Of a stretch of 64,000 nt of DNA, positions 37,714 to 46,883 are shown in pieces. Both the position numbers and the translations under genes were made by a program. The notes under the pieces were generated by a model. That model saw nothing but the letters and a program-made list of their open reading frames with translations. It had not been told where the DNA came from and made no database searches. The stretch is from JAMHWF01 sp035911095. Lineage in GTDB: Bacteria > Pseudomonadota > Gammaproteobacteria > Burkholderiales > Burkholderiaceae_C. Positions within the stretch are counted from its first letter, which is position 1; every line of letters starts with the position of its first letter. The DNA lies in NCBI GenBank assembly GCA_035911095.1, contig JAMHWF010000044.1, positions 186,001-250,000 on the forward strand, in the 5' to 3' direction.

Positions 37714-37804
37714 ACAGCCAAATCAAAGACTTGCAAGTGATTCCTGCGGTGGCGTTGGGGCCCTGCGGGAGCGCCACGGGCATCGTTTCGAGAGCCGTTC
37801 GCTG

Positions 37805-40800
37805 ATGCGCCTGAACTCGATCAAGCTTTCCGGTTTCAAGTCCTTCGCCGAGCCGACGCATTTCCAGTTGCCGGGCCAGCTGGTCGGCGTGGTCGGGCCG
37901 AACGGCTGCGGCAAGTCGAACATCATGGACGCGGTGCGCTGGGTGCTCGGCGAAAGCAAGGCGAGCGAGCTGCGCGGCGAGTCGATGCAGGACGTGATCT
38001 TCAACGGCTCGGGCCAGCGCAAGCCGGCCGGCCGCGCCAGCGTCGAGCTGGTCTTCGACAACAGCGACGCGCGCGCCGGCGGCCCCTGGAACCAGTTCGC
38101 CGAGATCGCGGTGAAGCGCGTGCTGACGCGCGAGGGCAGCTCGAGCTATTACATCAACAACCAGCCGGTGCGCCGGCGCGACGTGCAGGACGTGTTCCTC
38201 GGCACCGGCCTCGGCCCGCGCGCCTACGCGATCATCGGCCAGGGCACGATCAGCCGGATCATCGAGAGCAAGCCCGAAGAGCTGCGCATGTTCCTCGAGG
38301 AGGCCGCCGGCGTCTCCAAGTACAAGGAGCGCCGCCGCGAGACCGAGAACCGGCTGAAGGACACGCGCGAGAACCTGACCCGCGTCGAGGACATCCTGCG
38401 CGAGCTCGGCGGCAACCTCGAGAAGCTCGAGAAGCAGGCCGAGGTCGCGTCCCAGTTCCGTGGCCTGCAGGCCCGGGCCGAGACGCGCCAGCATCAACTG
38501 TGGTTCCTCAAGCACCGCGACGCCACCGGCGAGGAGGCGCGCGTGCGCCAGGCGATGCTCGAGGCAACCACCGCGCTCGACGCGCGCCTGGCCGAGCTGC
38601 GCCACGTCGAGGCCGAGCTGGAGACGATCCGCCAGGCCCACTACGCCGCCGGCGACGGCCTGCACACCGCGCAGGGCGCGCTGGCCGAGGCCTCGCTCGA
38701 GGTGAGCCGGCTCGAGGAACGCATCCGCTACGTCGTCGAGGGCCGCAGCCGGCTCGAGCAGCGCCTGGCCGAGCTGGCGGCGCAGGACGCGCAGTGGCAG
38801 CAGCGCGCCGGCGACGCTCGCGGCGAGCTGGAGGCGATCGACGAGCGCCAGGCCGTCGCCGACGAGGAGGCTGCGACGCTCGCCGCCCAGGCGGAAGACC
38901 AGGCGCAGCAGTTGCCCGGCTTCGAGGAGGCGCTGCGCGAGGCCCAGGCGCGCGCCGGCGAGCAGCGCGGCGCGGTCGCGGTCGTGCAGCAGCAGATCCA
39001 GGTGCTCGCGGCCGACAGCCGCCACGTCGACGAGCAGTCGCGCCAGCTCACGACCCGGCGCGAGCGCCTGGCCGGCGAGCGCCAGGGCCTGGCCGCGCCT
39101 GACACCGATCGCCTGGCGACGCTGCAGCGCCAGTACGCGGAAGCGGTCGAGGCCAAGGACACCGCCGACGCCCGGGTCGAGACCCTGGGCGACGAGGTGC
39201 CCGCGCTCGACGAGGCGCGCCGCGCCCAGCAGGCGGCCGCGGGCCGCGAGGCCGCCCGCCAGACCGACCTCGCCGCGCGCCTCGACGCGCTGCGCGCGCT
39301 GCAGGACAAGGTGCGCACCGAAGGAAAGATCGAGCCCTGGCTCGCGCGCCACGGCCTGGGCGGCCTGGCCGGCCTCTGGACGCGGCTGCATGTCGAGCCG
39401 GGCTGGGAGCCGGCGCTGGAGGCCGCACTGCGCGAGCGCCTGGGCGCGATCGAGGTCGGGCGCCTCGAGACCGTGCGTGCCTTCGCCGAGGACGCACCGC
39501 CGGCCCGCCTGGCCTTCTACACGCCGCCCGCCGCCGCGACGCCACAGACGCATCACACCCTCGCGCGCCTGTCGGACCTGCTGCGCCTGCCGGCGAGCGA
39601 GGTCGGCCTCAAGGCGCTGCTGAACGACTGGCTCGAAGGCGTCTACACCGCCGCCTCGATCGACGAGGCGCTGGCCGAGCGCGGCCGCCTGACGCAAGGC
39701 GAGGTGATCATGACCCGCGAGGGCCATGCGGTCAGCGCCTTCGCGGTCAGCTTCTACGCGCCCGATTCCGAGCAGGCCGGCATGCTGGCGCGGGCCCAGG
39801 AGATCGAGAGCCTGGAGCGCCAGGTGCGCGCGCAGGCGCTGATCGCCGACGAGGCGAGGGGCACGCTGGTGCGCAGCGAGGCCGCCTACACCGAGGCGTC
39901 GCTGGCGCTGGCGGTCGCGCGACGCGAGGCGGGCGAAGCGCAGACCCGCCACCATGCGCTGCAGGTCGAGGTGCTGCGCCTCACGCAGCAGGCCGAGGCA
40001 GCGAACGCCAGGCGCGGCCAGCTCGAAGGCGAGCTGGCCGAGGTCGACGGCCAGCTCGAGACGCTGGCCGAGCGCCGCGCCACCGGCGAGGCCCAGTTCG
40101 AGGAGCTCGACCAGCGGCTCGCCATCGCCCAGGAACGCCACGCCGAGCTCGACGAGGCGGTGATCGACGCCGAGCGCCGCCTGGCCGAGGCGCGCGAGCA
40201 GCAGCGCGCGCTCGAACGCCGCGCGCAGGAGTCGCAGTTCGGCGCCCGCAGCCTCGCCGCGCGGCGCGACGAGCTGCAACGCGCGATCGAGACCGCGACC
40301 CAGCAGCTCGCCGCCGACGCGCAGGCGACGCGCCAGGTGCACGACGAGCTCGAGCGCCTGACCGACGCCAGCGCCCAGGCCGGACTGCAGGACGCGCTCG
40401 CGCTCAAGCTCGAGCGCGAGCAGGCCCTGGCCACGGTGCGCGGCGACTACGACGACCTGAGCGCCCGCCTGCGCCGCGCCGACGAGCAGCGCCTGTCGCA
40501 CGAGCACAGCCTGCAGCCGATGCGCGACCGCATCACCAAGCTGCAGCTGGAGGAACAGGCGGCCCGGCTCGGCGGCGCCCAGTACCTCGAGCAGCTGACC
40601 CAGGCCCAGGTCGACCTCGAGGCGGTGGCCGCCGGCATCGCCGCCGACGGCGTGCGCCTGCAGGGGCTGCAGGGCGAGATCGACCGCCTGCACCGCGAGA
40701 TCGAGGCGCTCGGCGCGGTCAACCTCGCCGCGCTGGAAGAGCTGACCACCTCGCGCGAGCGCAAGACCTTCCTCGACGCCCAGATGGCCGACCTGCTCGA

Positions 40801-41326
40801 CGCGATCGGCACGCTCGAGGACGCGATCCACAAGATCGACCTCGAGACGCGCGACCTGCTGGGCCAGACCTTCGACCAGGTCAACGCGCATTTCGGCCGC
40901 ATGTTCCCCACGCTCTTCGGCGGCGGCAACGCCAAGCTCGTGATGACCGGCGACGAGATCCTCGACGCCGGCGTGCAGGTGATGGCGCAGCCGCCGGGCA
41001 AGAAGAACTCGACGATCCACCTGCTGTCGGGCGGCGAGAAGGCGCTGACCGCGATCGCGCTGGTGTTCGCGATCTTCCAGCTCAACCCGGCGCCGTTCTG
41101 CCTGCTCGACGAAGTCGACGCGCCGCTCGACGACGCCAACACCGAGCGCTACAAGAACCTGGTGAGCGAGATGAGCCGCGGCACGCAGTTCCTTTTCATC
41201 AGCCACAACAAGATCGCGATGGAGATGGCCGAGCAGCTGATCGGCGTGACGATGCAGGAGCAGGGCGTCTCGCGCATCGTCGCCGTCGACATGGACGCCG
41301 CGATCGGCCTCGCCGAGGCGGCCTGA
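37805..41326 (+). CDS. smc: Chromosome partition protein SMC
   Basis: 1173 residues. N-terminal ATPase half: FKSFAEPTHF and Walker A GPNGCGKSN (31-39), then the first coiled coil with LEEAAGVSKYKERRRETENR. The hinge spans roughly 500-640 (GGLAGLWTRLHVEPGWEPALEAALRERLG is its start, given here as a landmark: GLAGLW...EPALEAAL). Second coiled coil, then signature LLSGGEKALTA and Walker B CLLDEVDAPLDDAN near 1074-1115. Forms a ring with ScpAB (not here) for chromosome segregation. Followed after 18 bp by zipA. Confidence 0.97.
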   Translation: MRLNSIKLSGFKSFAEPTHFQLPGQLVGVVGPNGCGKSNIMDAVRWVLGESKASELRGESMQDVIFNGSGQRKPAGRASVELVFDNSDARAGGPWNQFAEIAVKRVLTREGSSSYYINNQPVRRRDVQDVFLGTGLGPRAYAIIGQGTISRIIESKPEELRMFLEEAAGVSKYKERRRETENRLKDTRENLTRVEDILRELGGNLEKLEKQAEVASQFRGLQARAETRQHQLWFLKHRDATGEEARVRQAMLEATTALDARLAELRHVEAELETIRQAHYAAGDGLHTAQGALAEASLEVSRLEERIRYVVEGRSRLEQRLAELAAQDAQWQQRAGDARGELEAIDERQAVADEEAATLAAQAEDQAQQLPGFEEALREAQARAGEQRGAVAVVQQQIQVLAADSRHVDEQSRQLTTRRERLAGERQGLAAPDTDRLATLQRQYAEAVEAKDTADARVETLGDEVPALDEARRAQQAAAGREAARQTDLAARLDALRALQDKVRTEGKIEPWLARHGLGGLAGLWTRLHVEPGWEPALEAALRERLGAIEVGRLETVRAFAEDAPPARLAFYTPPAAATPQTHHTLARLSDLLRLPASEVGLKALLNDWLEGVYTAASIDEALAERGRLTQGEVIMTREGHAVSAFAVSFYAPDSEQAGMLARAQEIESLERQVRAQALIADEARGTLVRSEAAYTEASLALAVARREAGEAQTRHHALQVEVLRLTQQAEAANARRGQLEGELAEVDGQLETLAERRATGEAQFEELDQRLAIAQERHAELDEAVIDAERRLAEAREQQRALERRAQESQFGARSLAARRDELQRAIETATQQLAADAQATRQVHDELERLTDASAQAGLQDALALKLEREQALATVRGDYDDLSARLRRADEQRLSHEHSLQPMRDRITKLQLEEQAARLGGAQYLEQLTQAQVDLEAVAAGIAADGVRLQGLQGEIDRLHREIEALGAVNLAALEELTTSRERKTFLDAQMADLLDAIGTLEDAIHKIDLETRDLLGQTFDQVNAHFGRMFPTLFGGGNAKLVMTGDEILDAGVQVMAQPPGKKNSTIHLLSGGEKALTAIALVFAIFQLNPAPFCLLDEVDAPLDDANTERYKNLVSEMSRGTQFLFISHNKIAMEMAEQLIGVTMQEQGVSRIVAVDMDAAIGLAEAA

Positions 41327-41344
41327 ACCCGCCGGGAGCATGAG

Positions 41345-42418
41345 ATGACCCTGACCGTCGCGCTGACCATCCTCGGCGTGCTCGTGATCGTTGCCGTGGT
41401 CGCCCACGGCCAGTGGCAGTCGCGCAAGGCGGGTGCGAAGCGCCTCGGCGGCGCGCGCCGCACCGGCGGCGACAGCGGCCGGGACAGCCGCCTCGAGCCC
41501 GGCCTCGACGACGGGCGCGAGGCGCCGGTCGAGCCCGGCCTCGACCACCTCGACGGCGCCTCGCCGCTGCCGGCGCGCGCGGCGCGCACGCGCGCCCAGA
41601 ACCGCCTCGACGCACTGATCGACGCAATCGTCCCGCTGCGCCTGGAGGCGCCGATCAGCGGCGAGCTCGCACTGGCCCACCTGCCGACGACGCGCCGCGC
41701 TGGCAGCAAGCCCTTCCAGATCGAGCTGCTCGACCCGGTCACCGGCGAATGGGACGCACCCGTCGCGGGCCAGCAGTACGCCGAGTGCCAGGCCGGCGTG
41801 CAGCTGGCCAACCGCGGCGGCGCGCTGAACGAGATCGAGTACTCCGAGTTCGTGCAGAAGGTCGAGCGCTTCGCCGAAGGCGTGGGCGCGGTGCCCGAGT
41901 TCCCCGACATGCTCGACGTGGTCGGGCGGGCGCGCGAGCTCGACGGCTTCGCCAGCGCGCACGACGCGCAGCTCGCGGTGCAGCTGCGCGCCAGCGGCGC
42001 CGCCTGGTCGGTCGGCTACCTGGAGCAGCAGGCCGGCCGCTTCGGCTTCGTGCCCGGCGCCGTGCCCGGCCGCCTGGTGCAGCCGGCGGCGGAGGAGGGC
42101 GCGCCGCCGGTGCTGACGATCGCCTACGACCCCCAGGCCGCGCTGGCCGAAGACCCGAACCAGGCCACGCTGCGCAGCGTCACCCTGGCCTACGACGTGC
42201 CGCAGACCGACCCCGCGGTCGACGCCTTCGACGCCTGGCGCGACGCCGCGCACAAGGTGGCCGTCGCGATCGAGGCCGAGGTCGTCGACGACGCCGGGCG
42301 GCCCCTGCCGGTGGCCGGCTTCGAGCAGATCGGCCGCGAGCTCGAGCAGCTCCACGCGGCGCTGCAGCGGCGCGACCTGCCGGCGGGCTCGGCGGCGGCG
42401 CGGCGGCTGTTCAGCTGA
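41345..42418 (+). CDS. zipA: Cell division protein ZipA-like (FtsZ anchor)
   Basis: 357 residues. N-terminal transmembrane segment LTVALTILGVLVIVAVVAHG, a basic then Gly/Arg/Asp-rich linker, and a C-terminal domain (about 200-340) with RFGFVPGAVPGRLVQPA and LTLAYDVPQTDPAVDAFDAW, consistent with the ZipA FtsZ-binding fold. Sequence conservation is low in betaproteobacteria; the assignment rests on topology plus its place directly after smc. ATG 41345 overlaps a GGGAGCATGAG ribosome site. The gene that usually follows, ligA, is absent. Confidence 0.8.
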   Translation: MTLTVALTILGVLVIVAVVAHGQWQSRKAGAKRLGGARRTGGDSGRDSRLEPGLDDGREAPVEPGLDHLDGASPLPARAARTRAQNRLDALIDAIVPLRLEAPISGELALAHLPTTRRAGSKPFQIELLDPVTGEWDAPVAGQQYAECQAGVQLANRGGALNEIEYSEFVQKVERFAEGVGAVPEFPDMLDVVGRARELDGFASAHDAQLAVQLRASGAAWSVGYLEQQAGRFGFVPGAVPGRLVQPAAEEGAPPVLTIAYDPQAALAEDPNQATLRSVTLAYDVPQTDPAVDAFDAWRDAAHKVAVAIEAEVVDDAGRPLPVAGFEQIGRELEQLHAALQRRDLPAGSAAARRLFS

Positions 42419-42637
42419 AGCGGGCCGGGCAGACCGCCTGCGGCTGCCCCGGCTGCGTGTGCGCTGCAGCCAGCCGCCTCGGGCCCGGTGTAGCGGTGCT
42501 CGACCGAGATGCGTTCTCGCGTGATGCGGTGGTCGGTGTTCAGGGCCGCGCCGGTGGGGCGTGACGAAGGCGAATCGCGAGACGGGCTGCCCGGGTGGGC
42601 GGCGGCGAACGGCGGGCAGACGGCCTCGGCGCGCCGG

Positions 42638-44211
42638 TCAGCGCAGACGGGCGGCCGCCGGAGAGGTCCCGGGCTGCCTGAACAGCTCGTCGAGCGCGAC
42701 GCTGAAGCTGAGGCCCAGCCGGGCCTCGCGGTAGGGCCGCCCGGCCGCGTGCACCCGCATCCAGCCCACCTCGGGGGTGATGTCGATGCGGCGCCAGCGG
42801 GCCTGGGTCGAGGCCTGCAGGCCGAAGAGTCGACCGCGGTAGCGCCGCTGCTCGCTCTGCGCGACGAAGGCGCCGACACGGGCGCCCAGCGTGCCGTAGT
42901 GCAGGCGCATGCGCATGCCGGTCTGCGCATCGAGCGCGCCGAGGGTCAGGATGCGCGAATCGGGTCCGAACGAGGCGCCGAGCCAGCGCCCGTCCTGCAC
43001 GTAGCCGCCGGGGTAGGCGTGGTTGCGATAGGCGCAGGGCCCGTCGGCGTCCTGCCCGACCGGCATGCCGCAGCCGCTCTCCAGCATCTCGGCAAACCAG
43101 CGCCAGCGGCCGTCCGCCGACCAGGCCTCCAGGCCGTAGAGGCCGAGCCAGCGCGAGGGCAGGCCGCCGGCCTCGTCCTCCCCGATCCCTTGCAGATACA
43201 CGGCGCAACGCAGGCTGCCCGGGCAGCGCAGCCGCAGGTCGACACCGGCGAGCGCGTTGGCGGCGTCGTCGGCGCGGTCCTCCGGGTCGTCGCGGTTCAG
43301 GCCGACGTCGCTCAGCATCTCGAGGAAGCTGCGGGCCGACTGCGGCCTGCCGTGCCCACCCCATTGCGCGGTGCGCGTCAGGCCGATCTCGAGCCCGTCG
43401 AGAGGCCGCAGGCTGAGCCGGCTGCCGACCAGGAACGGGCGGCGCGGCGTCTCGACCCCTTCGAGCGCGCCGACGAAGAACTCGAAGCTCCAGGGGCCGA
43501 GCCAGGCGAGCCAGGGCGTGGCCGAGGGCATGACCGCGGCGCGCTGCACGCCGAAGCCGGCGATCGCGGGCGCGTTGTGGCCGAGCACCAGGCTGTCCTG
43601 CCAGCCCGGGCCCCACCAGCTGCGGCGCGACCAGGCTTGCCACTGCAGGCCCAGGGCTTCTGTCGCGAGGGCCGAGCCTTCGAGGCGGGCGGCGACCGCG
43701 TCGTCGTCTGCCGCGTCTCCGCCGGCACGCTCCAGACGCAGGCCGAACTGCGCGGCGAGCGCAGGCGTCTCATGCGCGCCGCCGCGCAGGCCGAGGGCGC
43801 TGCCGGGGGTGGCGTCTTCTGCATAGCCGGCCGGCATCGTGCCCGGGTTGCGCAGGCTGAGGTCGAGGCGGGCGCGCGTCGCCGCGCCGAGCTCGCCGCG
43901 CAGGCGGTCGCGGGCGCGCTCGAGCGGCGCGGGCAGGCCGAGGGCAGGGCGTCGAGAGCCTGCTCGACCGCGCGGCGCGGCAGCGGCCATTGCATCAGCG
44001 TCATCTGCAGCCCGCCTTCGTCGGCGAGCAGCGCAAGGTCGTGCCGGGCCACCGCGCTCGGGCTCCAGGGCGGCGACGGTTCGGCGCCGGCGAGAGCCGA
44101 CAGGCAGGCCCCGAACAGCAGGCCTGCGAGGCGCCTGATCGAGCGGCCGCCGGCGGCCGCCGCCGGTCGGGGCCGCGGATCGGCGGAGGCGGTTCGGGGT
44201 GTCGTGGCCAA
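42638..44211 (-). pseudogene. Wzi/CapsAssembly-type outer-membrane protein, disrupted by a frameshift
   Basis: The N-terminal part reads in one minus-strand frame from a likely TTG at 44211: signal sequence IRRLAGLLFGACLSALAGAEP, then SAVARHDLALLADEGGLQMTLMQWPLPRRAVEQALDALPS, the Wzi-family start (shown in two pieces: RHDLALLADEGG and WPLPRRAVEQAL). Near 43937-43942 coding continues in another frame: GLPAPLERARDRLRGELG, then barrel strands and a Trp-rich SWWGPGWQDSLVLGHN motif, to the stop at 42638. One lost base in a G/C run explains it. It is either a true pseudogene or an assembly error. The family is involved in capsule or exopolysaccharide surface attachment. Confidence 0.8.
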
Positions 44212-44417
44212 TGGCGATCGGGTGTCGGCGCGGCGGGCACCATCGCGGCCGCTCGCCGGTCAGCATGCGGCGGCCGGCGCCTCGCTGGCCGCTGGCCGTC
44301 GTACACCCCGGACCTGCGAAGGGGCAACGGTTACCTGCGGTCACCGGCCGCAGGCCGCAGCGTCAGCTTGGCGGCGCCTGCCCGCGAGCGGGGCCTCTGC
44401 CGCACCCGGCCCGCGGC

Positions 44418-45611
44418 CTACGTGCCGCGGCCCGCGGTCGCCCCGCGCAGCAGGTGGCGCGCGATGCTCCAGCGGTGCACCTCCGACGGCCCGTCGTAGA
44501 TGCGGAAGGCGCGCATGTCCGCGAAGATTCTCGCGACGACGGTCTCGCCGGTCACGCCCTGCCCGCCGAGCACCTGGACGCTGCGGTCGACGATGCGCCA
44601 GGTCGCCTCGGAGGCGACCACCTTCGCCATGCTCGACGCGTGGCGCCCGAGCTCGCCCTGGTCGAGCGTCCAGGCGCAGTGCCAGATCGCCAGGCGCGCG
44701 GTGTGCAGGTCGAGCTCGTTGTCGGCCAGCATGAAGCCCACGCCTTCGTGCTCGCCGAGTGGCTTGCCGAAGGCGTGGCGTCGCGCTGCATAGGCCAGGG
44801 CCACGTCGTGCGCGCGCCGTGCCTGGCCGAGCCAGCGCATGCAGTGCGTGAGCCGTGCCGGCGACAGCCGCACCTGCGCATAGCGAACCCCTTCGCCCGG
44901 CTCGCCCAGCACGTCGGCGGCTGGCACGCGCAAGCCGTCGAAGCGCACCACGCCGTGCCCGCCGGGAAAGCAGCTGTCGAGCGCCGCCATCTGGCGCTCG
45001 ACCGCGATCCCCGGCGCGTCCATGTCGGTGAGGAACATCGTCGCCCGGCCCGCATGCTCGTCGCCTTCGGCATGGCGCGCCATGACGATCGCGAAGGCGG
45101 CGCCGGTGGCGCCGGTGATGAACCATTTGAGACCGTCGACGCGGTAATGGTCGCCGTCGCGCGTGGCCGTCGTCGCGAGCATCGACGGGTCGGAGCCGGC
45201 GCCCGGCTCGGGCTCGGTCATGCAGAAGCAGGAGCGCGTGTCGCCGGCGGCCAGCGGCGCCAGCCAGCGCGCCTTCTGCGCCGGCGTCGCGACCACTTCG
45301 AGCAGGTGCATGTTGCCCTCGTCGGGCGCGGCGATGTTCATCGCCACCGGGCCGAGCGGCGAGTAGCCGGCCTCCTCGAAGACGACCGCCTTCGCGCGGT
45401 GGTCGAGGCCGAGGCCGCCGAGCGCGGGCGGCATGTGCGACGAGAGCAGGCCGGCGGCGCGGCCGCGCGCCACCAGCTCGCGGCGCAGCGACTCGCTCGG
45501 GCCATGCGGCGTGCAGCCGGCGTCGCCTTCGAGCGGGATCACCTGCGTCGCGATGAAGTCGCGCGTGCGCGCCTGGAGTGCGGCGAGTTCGGGCGGGAGG
45601 TGGAAGTCCAT
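44418..45611 (-). CDS. Acyl-CoA dehydrogenase, ACAD10/11-like
   Basis: 397 residues. FAD-binding motifs CFCMTEPEPGAGSDPSML and the WFITGATGAAFAIVMARH strand, QVLGGQGVTGET loop and C-terminal RAFRIYDGPSEVHRWSIARHLL. At the usual catalytic Glu position the sequence has D373 (IYDG), as in the ACAD10/11 branch. Those enzymes act on 4-hydroxyacyl-CoA-derived phosphates together with an APH-like kinase. The divergent neighbour 121 bp away is exactly such a kinase, so the pair resembles a split ACAD10/11 fusion. Substrate length unknown. Confidence 0.92.
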   Translation of the reverse strand: MDFHLPPELAALQARTRDFIATQVIPLEGDAGCTPHGPSESLRRELVARGRAAGLLSSHMPPALGGLGLDHRAKAVVFEEAGYSPLGPVAMNIAAPDEGNMHLLEVVATPAQKARWLAPLAAGDTRSCFCMTEPEPGAGSDPSMLATTATRDGDHYRVDGLKWFITGATGAAFAIVMARHAEGDEHAGRATMFLTDMDAPGIAVERQMAALDSCFPGGHGVVRFDGLRVPAADVLGEPGEGVRYAQVRLSPARLTHCMRWLGQARRAHDVALAYAARRHAFGKPLGEHEGVGFMLADNELDLHTARLAIWHCAWTLDQGELGRHASSMAKVVASEATWRIVDRSVQVLGGQGVTGETVVARIFADMRAFRIYDGPSEVHRWSIARHLLRGATAGRGT

Positions 45612-45732
45612 CGTCGTGTTCCTCGTCTGGGCGGGCGGGGCAGACGGCGCGGGGAGCTTAGCGCGCCAACCGCGCAGCTCGCCCTCGGGGGGCGCCGGTC
45701 GGCGTTAGGCTTGCGCCACCCCGACGCCCACC

Positions 45733-46818
45733 ATGTCCGCCACACCCCGCCCCGATCCAGACACCGGCGGCACGGCCGTGCCCGCTGGCGCGGTGGCGAT
45801 CGACTTCGACCCGCGACGCCTGCAGGCCTGGCTGCAAGGCCAGGTGCCCGGCCTGGAGGGCGCGATGCGGCTGCGGCGCATCGGCGGCGGGCAGTCCAAC
45901 CCGACCTACTTCGTCGACTTCGACGGCCGCAGCGTCGTGCTGCGCAAGCAGCCGCCGGGCCCGCTGCTGCCCTCGGCGCATGCGGTCGACCGCGAGTGCC
46001 GCATCCTGCGCGCGCTGGCCGCCACCGAGGTGCCGGTGCCGCCCGTGCTCGCCTGGTGCGACGACCGCGAGGTGGTCGGCACGCCGTTCTACGTGATGGC
46101 CTGCCTCGAAGGCCGCGTGCTGCCCGGCCTGGCGTTGCCCGAGGTGCCGGCGGCGGCGCGGCGCGCGCACGTCCTGGCGATGGCCGAGACGCTGGCGGCC
46201 CTGCACGCGGTCGACTGGGCCGCGCTCGGCCTGGCCGACTACGGGCGCACGGGCAACTTCTTCTCGCGCCAGCTCGCGCGCTGGTCGCGCCAGTGGGCCG
46301 CGTCGAAAGGGGCGGACAACCCCGACGTCGAGCGGCTGATCGCCTGGCTGCCCGCCCACCTGCCGGCCGACGACACGACGACGATCGCGCACGGCGATTT
46401 CCGCATCGGCAACCTGATGTTCGACCCCCGCCAGCCGCGCGTCGTCGCGGTGCTCGACTGGGAGCTTTCGACCCTGGGACACCCGATGGCCGACCTGGGC
46501 TACGCCTGCATGGCCTGGCACATGGCGCCGGGCGAGTTCGACGGCGTGCGCGGGCTCGACCTGCCGGCCCTCGGCCTGCCCGACGAGGCGGCGTTCGTCG
46601 CGCGCTACCGCGAGGCCTACGCGCGGCGCTGCGGCCGCGAGGCACCGGGGCTCGAGCCGTTCCACCTCGCGTTCTCGATGTTCCGCTTCGCGGTGATCCT
46701 CGAAGGCGTCGCCGCCCGTGCACGCGGCGGCAATGCGGCAAGTGCCGATGCGGCCGAGGTCGGGGCGCAGGCGGCGGCGTTCGCGCGCCGCGGCTGCGCC
46801 GTCATCGACGGCGCCTGA
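45733..46818 (+). CDS. APH-family phosphotransferase (acyl-CoA/hydroxyacid kinase-like)
   Basis: 361 residues. Aminoglycoside-phosphotransferase fold: ATP lobe GGGQSNPTYFVDFDGRSVVLRKQPPG (read as GGGQSNPTYFV and VLRKQPPG), catalytic H220-G-D222 in IAHGDFRIGNLMFD and metal Asp D242 in AVLDWELSTLGHP. The LRKQPPGPLLPSAHAVDRE segment is typical of the kinase half of ACAD10/ACAD11 and of LvaA-type kinases of 4-hydroxyacid catabolism, rather than antibiotic resistance. Divergent from the ACAD gene. A disordered 30-residue N-terminus precedes the domain. Confidence 0.9.
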   Translation: MSATPRPDPDTGGTAVPAGAVAIDFDPRRLQAWLQGQVPGLEGAMRLRRIGGGQSNPTYFVDFDGRSVVLRKQPPGPLLPSAHAVDRECRILRALAATEVPVPPVLAWCDDREVVGTPFYVMACLEGRVLPGLALPEVPAAARRAHVLAMAETLAALHAVDWAALGLADYGRTGNFFSRQLARWSRQWAASKGADNPDVERLIAWLPAHLPADDTTTIAHGDFRIGNLMFDPRQPRVVAVLDWELSTLGHPMADLGYACMAWHMAPGEFDGVRGLDLPALGLPDEAAFVARYREAYARRCGREAPGLEPFHLAFSMFRFAVILEGVAARARGGNAASADAAEVGAQAAAFARRGCAVIDGA

Positions 46819-46883
46819 GGCATCGACAGGTCGCGAGCACAAGCAGCCCGATGCGGCCGTCCCGCCGTTCGCGGCGCCGCGGT

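Noticed and set aside
37712..42355. A 1547-codon open frame antisense to smc
   Set aside because: Open only because of strong third-position GC bias; its product is a low-complexity mix of Leu, Ala, Arg, Gln and Gly without family motifs, while the plus strand encodes complete SMC.
45733..46818. APH-fold protein as an aminoglycoside-resistance gene
   Set aside because: Sequence blocks match the ACAD10/11 and LvaA kinase branch and the gene pairs with an acyl-CoA dehydrogenase.
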